Shown one piece after another: positions 1-11,977 of a DNA stretch of 64,000 nucleotides. Each line of letters begins with the position of its first letter. Within the stretch, counting starts at the first letter, position 1. A program made the position numbers and the translations under genes. Under the pieces are notes generated by a model. That model saw only the letters and a program-made list of their open reading frames with translations. It was not told the origin of the DNA and did not search any database. Origin of the DNA: Phalacrocorax aristotelis (lineage: Eukaryota > Chordata > Aves > Suliformes > Phalacrocoracidae); NCBI RefSeq assembly GCF_949628215.1, contig NC_134277.1, forward strand, positions 127,457,463 to 127,521,462, given 5' to 3'.

Positions 1-844
1 TGTAATACTAGTGCTATGCAGTCTGTCCTAGACAGCTATACGATGGGATTTTGTGATACAAGCAGGTGTTGGATACATGTCCAGACAAAGTCAGATTCAG
101 TGCAGCCCTCTGCCAAACTGTATGGGAGTTACCCTAAAACAAATTACCAGCCGGGCCTGGATTTACATTTGGGTGAAATAATTGCCAGCTTCTGATGGGA
201 GGCAGGTATGATGGCTCTTCAAGGAAAATGAGGCCCAGAAACAGAAACAAGGAATGACCAAAACAGTGTGAGAATACCTTCACATTCCCCAACACTAATG
301 CAGGCCTTCATTGTGCTCATGAGGCAAATTCACACACTACAAGAAAACCTAAGTCTTAACTACTGCTGTCACATGTCTTCCATCTCTCATCAGTTCCTGC
401 ATCGCTCCTAGAGGATGACAAAACCCCAGGGCACCCCCCTGTCAGACTGTCCCATTCCATCTCACCCCATACAGGAGCAGCTGGGGGGCAGCAGGGCAGC
501 CCCAGCCCCGGGCATTGTGCACCTCCCTGGAGACAGGCAGTGCCTTCAGGCAGGGACAGAAAGGAGACCCCTAATCTAAGCTTTAGCTTCATAGAACCAT
601 TACTTCAGCCTCAGCCCTACCTTTGGCTGTGGCCAGGGAATAAATTCTTACTGTAAAAGTGAACACAAGCACTATGAATAAAGACAAAAATGAATTCACC
701 AGCATCTCTTTGACAACAGGGCAGCCCTCACTGATCACCAGAGACTGGCAAGCTTTGATGCCCAACCTGAAACAACGTCCTGCCTTTAGTGCTGGGCAGC
801 TGACAAATTCAGGAAATGAATACCACAATCACCCACTGCTGACA
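1..844. other. Intergenic, no gene recognised
   Basis: Unremarkable single-copy-looking DNA of mixed composition. Short open frames occur on both strands (for example 356-592 on the - strand and 659-874 on the + strand), but none has a recognisable domain, a coding-like pattern or flanking splice sites. The stretch 420-500 is locally GC-rich without being CpG-rich. Confidence 0.6.
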
Positions 845-3155
845 CTGATGCCCTTCCTAAATTCAGAGCATTAGGTAAAAATCAGCTGTAACTTGAGCCC
901 TCAAGGGTTTCAATTCCCAGACCCTAACCCTAGCCATACCCTTATCCCTAATCATAATTATACCGGTGAGACCATCGCTTACAATAACAGAAACAGAGCT
1001 TCAATGCTTCTTCTAATGCTTTGGGCAACATAAACACCAGCAATAAATTGGGGTCTTAAGGCTATCAAACCCTCACCCTGACTCTGACTTTAATTCCCAG
1101 CAGGGGTTCCGTTTCATCAGTGAAAAGTAATGCATTGCCTCCTAATGATCAATTCCCCTTTCTACCCCAGAGGGCCCTAAAAAATGCCGTAACAAACTCA
1201 ACTCTTCAAATATTGGTTTTCCAAATGATAACTCATACATTCAATCTTAATTATGTTTAATTAGATATGGCCTCTACTACCAGTAATATCTTTAAGAAAT
1301 TGCCCTTTACACACATACGTAGACCTTACAAAAGAGGAGAATATACTGAAGTTTAGAACCTTTAGATTTCTGAGCTCTAAATTTACTTCCAGTCCTGAAC
1401 ATAAACTTAATTATTAGCAGCAGTCCCTTCTAGTGTTCTTCCCTATATTATTTAATAATTTTGAAAGCTGTTATTTTATAATAACTATTACTATAAATAA
1501 ATATTAATTCTTTCTGTCTTGGTAATTCATACAAAGTGCAAATGCTAATGCAAAATTTAATTTTATGAATGAATTGAAGGAAGCCCAGAAGTAAATGAGA
1601 TCATAAAGCATTGGCCCATCCAACTGTTTTCTTTACTTGCAGTTATCTAGAACCTCTAGAATGCAAAAATGAAAGAGGTTCCTTTACGCATTAAGCCCAA
1701 AATTTTAACCCTAGCTTCAATCCTAATGTTAACAACACCACCAGCAGTGAGCACAGCAATGAAAGCAAAAGAAAAGCATATTCCCATAGAGAAACACATC
1801 ATCTTTGTATTTCCCTAGTACTTGGAGAATCTACCTATAAGCTGGGAACAGTAAGCTTTAGATTCCTGTTTCCTAACAGTAACCCTAGTCAGTACAGCTG
1901 TATAAATCCAGCTTTTAAAAGACAATGTAGAGCATTGGTCTTTTCCAAAACCTGCCCGCTTCCAACTCGTTAGTAATAAGATGCAGCAATGATCTGGGCC
2001 CTTAGGAAGGAATGTGTTGATAGGAGAGAATAACTCTTAACCTGAAACCTAACGTCAGTGCTAAATTTAAAGCAAGTTAGAGCCATAACCTAACACATAG
2101 CCCACCACTATCCCAAACCTTAGTTATAACCCAGTATGCATCCAAGCAACCAGATGCACAGCATTTGCCTTTACCAGCACCTATTACCTTGTCTTCTGAA
2201 CTCTGCAAGCCACAGAGAGTAGATTATAAACTAGAGTCTTGAAAATCCAGTTCCAAACCTTATGTTTGACCTTAATTATTTGCAGCTTAATTATTTGCAG
2301 CATAATAAAAGAGTATATCCAGTCTTTTACACTGTCATCACCTGCCCTCTTCCTAATTCTGTCAGACCACCAGAATAGACATGAACAAATATCTTGAAGA
2401 CCTGAATTTTCAAACCCCAGCTCTACTACTTGCATTAATTAAACACACATAAATAGTAAAGAAGTACATAGAGCATTTACCCCTTTCTGCCATCTTTCTG
2501 ATTCTTCACTCCTATGAGAAAATCAAAAAATCCAATTCTTTCTTATACTCCCAAACCCCAACACAAAATGTACCTTGAAGCTTAATGTTAGCTAGCACAC
2601 CCAAACAAGCCATGGCCCTTTCTGAATTGTCTCCTTCTGGACATGTGGGTCCTAGAACCCTTACACTCTGATTCTTACACCAACCATATACCACTTTTAA
2701 TTATTTCCAGCAGACAGTTGTGCAGACTGCAAGTTCCTGGCAGATTTGTTCTGGCAGATTAAGAAAAACTGGCCCAGTTGGTCTTTATTCTCCTCCCACC
2801 TATATGGGACCTATAGAACACTGCAGTGCACATGGCTCCTGAATCTGCAGAAACTCCAAAGTTAACCCCAGTCTTGATTCTGCTTAATGGTTGGGACCTA
2901 CATCCAATATAAAAAGACACATTAAAATAGTCCTTTTTGTCAGCATTTGCCCTTTTCCTAGTTCTGAGGAACTTGATAACTTAATATTGGCCCTGTTGAC
3001 AGAAGCAGGGGTAATAATAAAATATGACATTTCCTTAGCTTATGATTAACTGGGATCCAGTTAAATAGGATTTTAAAAAAATAAATATCTCTTTTTGGCA
3101 AAGATTTTTCACTGTTTCTTCCTCTAGACAGTCTGCATTGTAAGCACCTCATTAG
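845..3155. repeat. Highly diverged tandem repeat array, period about 155 bp
   Basis: Three short motifs recur in the same order many times. Motif C is a CCAAACCCTAACCCTAG-like stretch (near 921, 1068, 1704, 1879, 2252, 2410, 2549, 2858). Motif A is CTTAATTATTTGCAGCAG-like (near 908, 1088, 1406, 2271, 2286, 2697, perhaps 3403). Motif B is AGCATTTGCCCTTTTCCTA-like (near 847, 1131, 1295, 1607, 1931, 2159, 2336, 2472, 2611, 2768, 2941). Distances between B copies are close to 155 bp or to multiples of it. Units have diverged so far that only these anchors remain obvious. I read this as an old minisatellite- or satellite-like array; the family is not recognised. The period was judged by eye and needs a self-alignment. 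Confidence 0.5.
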
Positions 3156-6100
3156 AATGAGCTGGATGGTAAAGGAAAATATTTTAAATTAATACATTCC
3201 ACAGAAAAGTTGATAACTAGTGAAATCAACTTCTTCAGCTAATATATCAAGAAATATATGCTAATCCTTTTATTAATTTTTAAACATAAATTAATATAGT
3301 GCTCTACAACCTCACTGAATTACTATGCTACAAATTTAAAAGTGCTTTTCACCAGAAATGATAAAAGGAAAGTATGATACAAAACCTATTCAGTTATTAG
3401 GAGTTTAATTTTTGCAGCAGTGGCTACTGTATCAGTTAGTTCTAACATTTTAGTTGCATACTTGATGCAAGCTCTCCACCTAGTGGAGTAATTTTTAATG
3501 CTCCAAAGGATCCCAATTCCTTGCATGTCATTTTTATTTCTGATTCATTGAAGGAGTAATAGCAACAGTTTCCTGACATAATATTTTATAAATATTTAAG
3601 CTATACAATAAGTTTTTCCAAATTAATATTCATTTCACACAGCAACTGAAACATTTATAATAGCTTTGGAAAACGTTAAGGCCAAGAGAGGTATAAGAGA
3701 AAACCCAGTAACAACAATCAAACTGTATCCACAAAACTATTTGAACCAAGCAACCTCAGATGTTTTGTTTATCTAGGTTTTGGTAGTTGAGCAAAGTTCT
3801 ATTTTTAGAAAACCCTATACGCTTCACAAATACTAACAGCAATCATATTCTAAAGAAAATTTTAGAGCAGGCAACATACCTGCTTATATAGCATCGACAG
3901 AACAAACCCATCCAGGTGCCAGAGTAAAAAGGAGCAATTTGAACAACTTATGGGATGAAGTTCTTTGATGGCTGGGTAGGACTGTAAAATATGTATTCTG
4001 GTCTGACCACATCACATACGTATGTATGTATGTACATTGTGCAGGAATCCCAGGGGAAAGGAGAAGGAGCATTGCCAAGCAGCAAGTCAAACCAGAAGAA
4101 CACAATCATCCACCCAACCTAAACATCTGAGTCATGATAATACTCCTCCCTGTGCTTATGAAGAACAGCCTCTTGGAAAAAAATACAAAGGTAAGATCTA
4201 TTAAAACTTAAGCCGACTCCCAGCTCCAGTACCTGTAATCACAACTGTAGCACACAGCACAGAGAAACAGATGTCCCTTCAGGTAGGTGGGTCCTGAGCC
4301 GTTTAGGGAGACAAAGATCAAAACAGAGGATATGAATTTCACCTCTGTTCTTGCTGGCGACGCATGAGCTCCCAAAGCAATTGGTGTAATGCGCTCTGCT
4401 CCTTGCGTGACACATAATAATTGCATGGCTGCATTTCAAGGCACCCTCAGTTCACAGTAGTTTTTAGCTGTGACTTGACAGCAAGTGTGGGTTACAGTTA
4501 TCCTGTACTTGAGATAATTAAGGTGTAGATTATAGTAGAGAGCCCACATCAGACAAAAGAGGTCACCCATCCTGACTCGACACAGCTCAACATTATAAAC
4601 TTGATCTCATATAACATGAGCATCAGAAAGGTGCCCTGACTCATTCAGTGCACTTACCAGGACTCAGTTTGCCAGTACTGGAGATCATATTTCCTTGAGC
4701 TGCTGAAGTTTCAGTTTAATCTTTCTTACTGTATGGGCTGACTCTGCCACAGCACCAAGTCTTGCAGATGCAGGTAGATGTACTGGGTAACCTAACTCCC
4801 AGCCAGCACACCATCTCACATGTATGCTTTGCTGCTTCCATAGCAGCAGCAGGCAGATGTCCCTGCTGCACAGAAGGGGAAACTGAGACAGCAGGAGGCT
4901 AAGACTTACCTGAACAGATCGCAAACAAGTAGCAGTGGAGTAAAGAGACTTAACTGAAATATTGTCCTGTATGCTAATAACACATACTCTTCGAAAACAG
5001 TGCATTATCCTTCCAAGCAGGAAGACAGTACTTAATCCACCACAAAAGATTTCTTAATGCTAGATTAAGCAACATAAACACAGTATCCTGCAGGATATGA
5101 CACGAGGCAAGAAAAGACAGGAGTTTCCTTGTGATCATGGGACATACACATAAAATACTGTCTTTTAAGGTGCCTAACTTTCAACTGTGGCACAAACCTT
5201 AGCACATGAATTTTGTTGTATTTACTCTTTCTTAGAGAAAAACTAAAATATGGAGCTATGGAGCTTGTGGAATCATATGGCTTTTTTGCTTTTTTTTTAA
5301 GTTACTGATCTCCCTGAGTTTCCACAAAATTTTGGCCACCTTGAAGCAACTTCAGCACACTTTTTCCTGTGATTCTAGTTCACGATTCATCACCAAGAGC
5401 AAATCCCTCTTTCTCATTTCTGGAGATCAGAGTGCAGGCTTTAAAACCCCAGCAGCTCTTGAGTGGAAACAAAAAAGCTAAACAGCAGAAGCCAGCACCA
5501 TCACCTCCCCGACTGGAGCCTGTAAGGAATACAAGTGTATAGCAAAGGTTAGGTGTGGAGCTAACAGGCCCCAAATAACTGTTCTAAGAAAGGTCCTCAC
5601 CCCCTCAGCAACTTTTGCTGTAAACATTTCACTTTGTTTTCAACGCACATGGGTAAATTTTTTGACACACACACCCTGCTTTTGCAAAGGGCTGCTCAGG
5701 GAGCCGGGGCTGCCTAATTGCATGATGAGTTAGCCAGTGTGTGTACTCGAAGCCTACTTTCTGGCCCTCGGCGTGTTCCAGTAGTCATCTGCACAGCTGA
5801 AATCAAAGAATATTGCTTAACAAGGGCTGCCAAATACTAGGGTGCAAATACCCCAAGCACAGTTACAAGGAAACATCAGACTTAGTAACTAAGTCAGACC
5901 ATACAAGCAGTCTGGTTGAAGCAGGAGGACAAAATTCATCACCCCCTCTTCCCTCTTCTTCTGCCTGGAAACATGTCTTCCACTCTTCAGTTGTAGCTAC
6001 ACTGAACTTTTGCCAACATACTGCTTTTGAGATTTTCTTCTTCAGTGTCAGTAGTCTACTGATTCCATCTGCTATTCCTGCTTATAAGTTTCCATTATTT

Positions 6101-9100
6101 CTTCCTGAGAATCAATAAATATTACTGTTCTTCAGAGGCAGGAAGATAGACTGGGTAATGATGTTCCCTGCTTGCCAGGTTCCTTCCACTGAGATTGCAG
6201 CAACAAGGTTTCTGGTAATGAGCTAGAAAACCCCTGCAACATTCTTCCAACCTGCTCTCCACAAAGGAGGGAGTTCATGTGCTGTATGTATATATTCAAG
6301 TAAGTCCTGAATTTTTGTAGTCTGGCTGAAATTAGTTTGCTATCTGAATGAAAAACTGATGTTATGTTCCTTGCTAAAATGCAAATAACCAGGAGAAAAA
6401 GATATCCTCAGCCATTTGAAAAAAAAAAAACCCAAAACGTTTAATTGAGGATTATGCCTTGATTTTTAGATGTGTTCATGGAGGGGTTGCCGAGAAATCT
6501 CTTGATACTGAGAAGATAGTAATTTATAAAGATGTAGCTACAAGACACTTCTTCATGAGTAAGAACTAATGCATAGTGCCGAGGTTTTTTTAAATTCCCT
6601 CAACAATTGTGTGATGTTTTCAGTACACCAGCAACACAAAATGAAGTTTGGGAGCACTTCAGAGCTCCTCCCCTGCCAAATTTCATCTTGCTTACCACCT
6701 ACTGCTTTGGTGCTAGGATTGTAACAAGTTTTAAAATAATTTTTATAGGGAGAAATATTTTTTACTTGTCGTGATTTTAAAAAAGGCAGATTTCTTTTGT
6801 GAAATCTTTGCAAAAAAAAACCCCTATGAATCAGAAAATGTAACTGAGGCAAATGGAAGCTTCTAGAAGTGATGAACACATGGAAATATTGACTAACATT
6901 CTTAGACTTGCAACTAATGCACTGGTGTATGCAAGTTGGTGAAGTTCTTTACTTTGGAACAAAGTCACAACTATCTATAATTCACATTATTATCAATGCA
7001 GGTGTCCTTTTGGGTTTGGGTTTTTTTTCAGTTATATTAAATTAAGCTGGTATCTGGTTTTGACTTTGGGCTACTTGATACTTTCTTAATAGCATGGCAG
7101 ATTCTTCTTTCTTGATCGCAGTTCATTAAAGGATCCCTTAAAAAAAGTGTGCTATTACAAGAACACAGCTCACTGTTAGAAAACATATATTCATATATCT
7201 AGAGCTGAAGGCAATTTTCTGCAGATTGCCACTGTGCAGCTACAGGAAGAGAGGGAACTTTCCTTCATTATATTATCATTATAATTAGGGTCATATTGGA
7301 CATAGAAGAAGCGTCCCTTGGGGTTGGACAGTGATTCCAAATTCTTTTTTCTTCCTAAAGATGATAAATGCAAAACATTTTAAGTAGCTGTTGTTCCTTT
7401 TTTATCTAGAGTACATGGACAAAATCTGTCACATTGTTCTTTTATGAATTGACCATTTACTGAGTACTTCAGAAATTCTAAAATGCCTTTCACAGATGGA
7501 CATTGTTGGCAAGGATCGTATTCAGAGTTATGATTGTGGATGACATGGGAGACATGTGGTCTATTTATGTGTATATGACTTGATTTTTTTCCTCTCATCT
7601 GTACCACAATCCCTAACTGAAGATTTACAAGGGAAGTTTTAGAAAATTGAAACCTTCAGCTTTTATTGGACAGTACCACAGTTTCAACACTTGCTTGTCA
7701 CCCACTAAAATAAAGTTCAGAACACAAAGAAGTTGATTTCATACTGCCCAAGGTAAAAATCATGGCTCTGTATATAGTTCATGGAGCAAAAGAAGTCAAA
7801 TTATTATCTGAAGGAGCTCTCTGCATTGCTTTCTGAAGTTGTCTGCCTCCATTGACTAGAGAGGGAACTTAGAAGGGCTGATGGCTAAACCTAGACAGGA
7901 AAAAAAGTTAGACGTTTTCAGGAAGATTTTGATGTAAATTAGGATAGCCTCAAGGAAGTAACTATGTTAAGGTCTGAGTTTGTTATTGGGGCAACAACAG
8001 CTAAACATTTCTATTTGCAAGGCTGAGATCGTCTTTCTTATGAAAACAGCAATGGAAGGCTTAGTTGGGCACGGGGGTGGTTGCTATTGTCATGATATTA
8101 AGATTGTGATATGCAGATTTTTTTGATGTTTTTTCCATTCACCATTGCAGTCTTACAGTTAAGCAAAATGGATTGCCATCCTGCCCTTTGAATTGGCCCT
8201 TAAAATCCTTGTGTTTCCCTGCCTCCCTAAGATAGGAAGAGATTAAGGGTGACTGACAGCAGAAAAAAATTATGCAGCCACATATATGTTAATCTTGCCA
8301 TCTTTTCTGCAGGATTTGGAAGGAGAGGGATATTTATAGCTGTTCCTTTGTCTTGCTTTTGGACTAGCCACTGATTTCCCAGCACCCTAGAAAACATTTC
8401 TAAAGGTCTGGGACAGAAAAATAATTCTTTCGAGACAACTAATCTCTCCATTCATGTCATTCATATGAAAGTAATTCTACACTCTTAATATTGGCCAGAA
8501 TATTTGGTCTTGAGTCTCAGGCCAGGAAAAGACTGGGAGACTCTGATAAACATTTCCTTTATCACAGTCTTAGCAAACCCAATTTAATGTAACATTTGAA
8601 ATTAAATCAGTATACTTTTGCATGTTGGCAAACATGGGACAGCAGTCTGTTTCTGGCCACAGGCTGCAAAGGTTTTTTTCAACCACAAACACAACCAAGG
8701 TCTTATCTGAAGGCCTTCTTAAATGAAAAGCGCCCAAAATCTTGACTTGTATAATCTGGCTATGTAAATGTTATTAATTCAAAGTTGTTAACCTGGTTTA
8801 TAGGAGCTGAGATACGAGGTTTCTTTAAATAGTAAGTTAAGGCCTATTCATTTCTCAAAAAAAAAAAACCTCCAAATCCCCTCTAACATTTATTCTACTT
8901 CATGTATTTTCAGAATAGTTAGGTCCCACTGTTCTACAGATTAGGCTCAGAATATTGTTTCCTCTGCATCTGAAGCAGACCCTTGTCTTTGCCTATTCAA
9001 CCCCACATTAAGTACCAAACTGGAAAAGTTTGGTACTGCTGCATATCCCTAACCACCACCACTTGTTATTACTACTTTTTTGAGATGGCCATATTGGGTA

Positions 9101-9769
9101 CCATGACAACAGATTCTGGACAAGAATGACAGGACTTACAGGGAACATAAATGACTGCCCTTTGTTCACTTACAACTAAGTATGATAACTTCAGTTTTTC
9201 ACTTTATTAATATTTTACATACATAAAGATCCTTTTGTCCTAATGGATTCCAAGGCAAACCATTAAAAAAGGAATAGGAGTGATTTAGATATTACACCCC
9301 ATAATTGGGTTATATATTCCTTGCTTCTGTGTTAAATTACTGTAGCAGTTCAGCCTACAGATGACCAAAGTCTCTGATTTCTCAGTTGAGAAACAGTCTT
9401 TTCTTTGAGCAACAGACTTGTAATTGTAGCACAGAATTTGTCAAAAGAGCCATTCTATCCTCTGCTGAATTAAACTCATAAAAGATGCAAGAACACATTT
9501 GTGCTGCTGATAGTGACAGTACTAGCTCTGCAGATGTCACTGTTGCTGTCACTTTGTCCCACATAACTCAGGCAATCTTGGGTATCTTTCCAGAAACTAG
9601 CACAAAGCCTGATTCAGTCCTTCGCTTTTAAATGTGGCCTTTATAGTACATGGAATTATAGCAAACAGGAAAAGGAGGATGCCATTTGGAGAGCAATTTC
9701 TAATTAATTTATATTTTCAGTGTCTGAACTACAGTTTCAGCAAGCTATTACTTCTCGATTCTTGGAGAT
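3156..9769. other. Intergenic, AT-rich, no gene recognised
   Basis: About 6.6 kb with no recognisable exon or transposable element. It includes a short TATG-type simple repeat at about 4018-4034, several A or T runs (for example near 5281, 6420 and 8860), and a perfect 11-bp hairpin at 9011-9037 listed separately. The open frames here (4685-5005, 5813-6118, 6553-6879 and others) are short, carry no known domain, and look like chance frames. Confidence 0.6.
9011..9037. repeat. Perfect 11-bp inverted repeat with 5-nt loop
   Basis: AGTACCAAACT at 9011-9021 is the exact reverse complement of AGTTTGGTACT at 9027-9037, separated by the loop GGAAA. As RNA it would fold into a tight hairpin. It stands alone: no T-run follows that would suggest a Pol III terminator, and no element boundary is evident beside it. 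Its function is unknown and it may be chance. Confidence 0.75.
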
Positions 9770-11977
9770 GCAAGGAAGAGGGTCAGCAAAACCGCTACGC
9801 TGAACTTCAGAAGGGCAGACTTTGGATTGTTAAGGCGTCTGGTTAAAAGAGTCCCTTGGGAAGCAGTCCTGAAGGGCAAAGGAGTCCAGGAAGGCTGGAT
9901 GTTATTGAAGAAGGAAGACTCAAAGGCGCAGGAGCAGGCTGTCCCCATGTGCCGTAAGTCAAGCAGACAGGGGAGAAGACCGGCTTGGCTGAATAGTGAG
10001 CTTTGGCTAGAACTCAAGAAAAAAAGGAGAGCTTACCACCTTTGGAAGAAGGGGCAGGTGACTCAGGAGGACTACAAGGATGTTGTGAGGTTATGCAGGG
10101 AAAAGATTAGGAAGGAAAAGGCCCAGCTGGAACTTAAACTGGCCACCGCCATTAAAGATAACAAAAAAAGTTTTTATAACTACATCAGTGACCAAAGGAG
10201 GGCCAGGGAGAATCTCCCTCCTTTGTTGGATGCGGAAGGTAACCTTGCCACAAAAGATGAGGAGAAGGCTGAGGTACTTAATGCTTTCTTTGCCTCAGTC
10301 TGGCAAATAGTCAGACTGGACATCCCGGGGTGGTCGGGCCCCTGTGCTGGGAGATGGAGATAGTATGCAGAATGAAGTCCCAGTTGTTGAAGAGGTGGCA
10401 GTCACTGACCTGCTCCTTCACCTGGATGTTCACAAGTCCATGGGGCCAGATGGGATCCACCCGAGGATACTGAGGGAGCTGGCAGAGGAGCTTGCCAAGC
10501 CACTCTCCATCATTTATCAGCAGTTCTGGTCAACTGGGGAGGTCCCAGATGACTGGAAGGTAGCAAATGTGACACCGCTCTACAAGAAGGGTCGGAAGGA
10601 GGACCCGGGGAACTACAGGCCTGTTGGCCTGACCTCAGTGCTGGGAAAGGTCATGGAGCAGATCATCTTGAATGCCATTAAGCAGCACGTGTGGGACACC
10701 CCGGGGATCGGGCTCAGCCAGCATGGGTTTATGAAAGGGAGGTCCAGCCTCACTAACCTGGTCTCCTTCTGTGATAAGGTGACCCGCTTAGTGGATGAGG
10801 GGAAGGCTGTGGATGTTGTCTACTTGGACTTTAGTAAGGCCTTTGACACTGTCTCCCACAGCATTCTCCTGGAGAAGCTGGCTGCTCACAGCTTGGACAA
10901 GTGCACTGTGCGCTGGGTTAAAAACTGGTTGGACGGCCAAGGCCAGAGAGTGATGGTGAATGGAGTCAAATCCAGTTGGCGGCTGGTCATGAGTGGTGTT
11001 CCCCAGAGCTGAGTGTTGGGGCCGGTCCTGTTCAATATCTTCACTGATGATCTGGATGAGGGGACTGAGTGCACCCTCAGTAAGTTTGCAGGTGACACCA
11101 AGCTGGGTGGAAGTGTCAATCTTCTGGAGGGCAGGAAGGCCCTACAGAGGGACCTGGACAGGCTGGATTGTTGGGCCGGAGCCAACGGTATGAGATTCAA
11201 CAAGGCCAAGCACCAGGTCCTGCACTTGGGTCACAACAACCCCATGCAACTCTACAGGCTTGGGGAGGAGTGGCTGGAGAGCTGCCTGGAGGAAAAGGAC
11301 CTGGGGGGTTGGTTGACAGCTGCCTGAAATGAGCCGGCAGTGTGCTCAGGCGGCCGAGAAGTCCAATGGCATCCTGGCTTGTATCAGGAATAGTGTGGCG
11401 AGCAGGATCAGGGAGGTGATCGTGCCCCTGTACTCAGCACTGGTGAAGCCGCACTTTGAGTGCTGTGTGCAGTTTTGGGCCCCTCACTACAAGAAAGGCA
11501 CTGAGGTGCTGGAGCGTGTCCAGAGAAGGGCAATGAAGTTGGTGAAGGGTCTAGAGAACAAGTCTTATGAGGAGTGGCTGAGTGAGCTGGTGTGGTTTAA
11601 TCTGGAGAAGAGGAGGCTGAGGGGAGACCTTATTGCTCTCTACAACTACCTGAAAGGAGGTTGTAGCGAGATGGGGGTTGGTCTCTTCTCCCTTGTAACA
11701 AGCGATAGGATGAAAGGAAATGGCCTCAACTGCACCAGGGGAAGGTTACATTGGATACTAGGAAAAACGTCTTCACCGAAAGGGTTGTCAAACATTGGAA
11801 CAGGCTGCCCAGATAGGTGGTTGAGTCTCCATCCCTGGAGGCATTTAAAAGAAGGGCGGATGTGGTGCTTGAGGATATGGTTGAGTGGTGGACTTGGCAG
11901 TGATAGGTTAGCTGTTGGACTCAATGATCTTAAGGGTCTTTTCCAACCTTAACAATTCTATGATTCTATGATTCTAT
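9770..11977 (+). mobile_element. CR1 LINE, 5'-truncated, ORF2 broken
   Basis: A CR1 non-LTR retrotransposon that begins between the endonuclease and reverse-transcriptase regions of ORF2 and runs to the CR1 3' end. The 5' boundary is approximate. The first frame (to 10,363) holds the lysine-rich linker; the second (from about 10,344) holds the reverse transcriptase with motif A YLDFSKAFDT near 10,820; the last (from 11,329) is the C-terminal domain. The element ends with the CR1 tail of ATTCTATG-like repeats at about 11,955-11,977. It cannot make a protein: the frame shifts near 10,310-10,360; an in-frame TGA lies at 11,010-11,012 within the usual PQGSVLGP stretch; the catalytic FADD box reads FAGD; one base is lost near 11,325; and the frame shifts again after about 11,700. 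No flanking target-site duplication was seen, which is normal for CR1. Confidence 0.95.
9790..11952 (+). pseudogene. CR1 ORF2 reverse-transcriptase remnant
   Basis: Coding remnant inside the CR1 copy. A continuous frame can be followed from about 9,790 (…NFRRADFGLLRRLV…) to 10,363, then a second from about 10,344 through the RT palm to the TGA at 11,010. The same frame continues from 11,013 to 11,327, and a third runs from 11,329 to 11,952. In an active CR1 this protein would reverse-transcribe element RNA at a nicked target. Here the first aspartate of the FADD catalytic pair is replaced by glycine (codon GGT near 11,091), so the enzyme would be dead even without the stop and the frameshifts. 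The endonuclease domain is absent through 5' truncation. Identification is secure; the exact frameshift positions are within a few tens of bases. Confidence 0.9.

Noticed and set aside
11646-11924. A 92-codon - strand frame
   Set aside because: It is the complement of the CR1 ORF2 C-terminal region.
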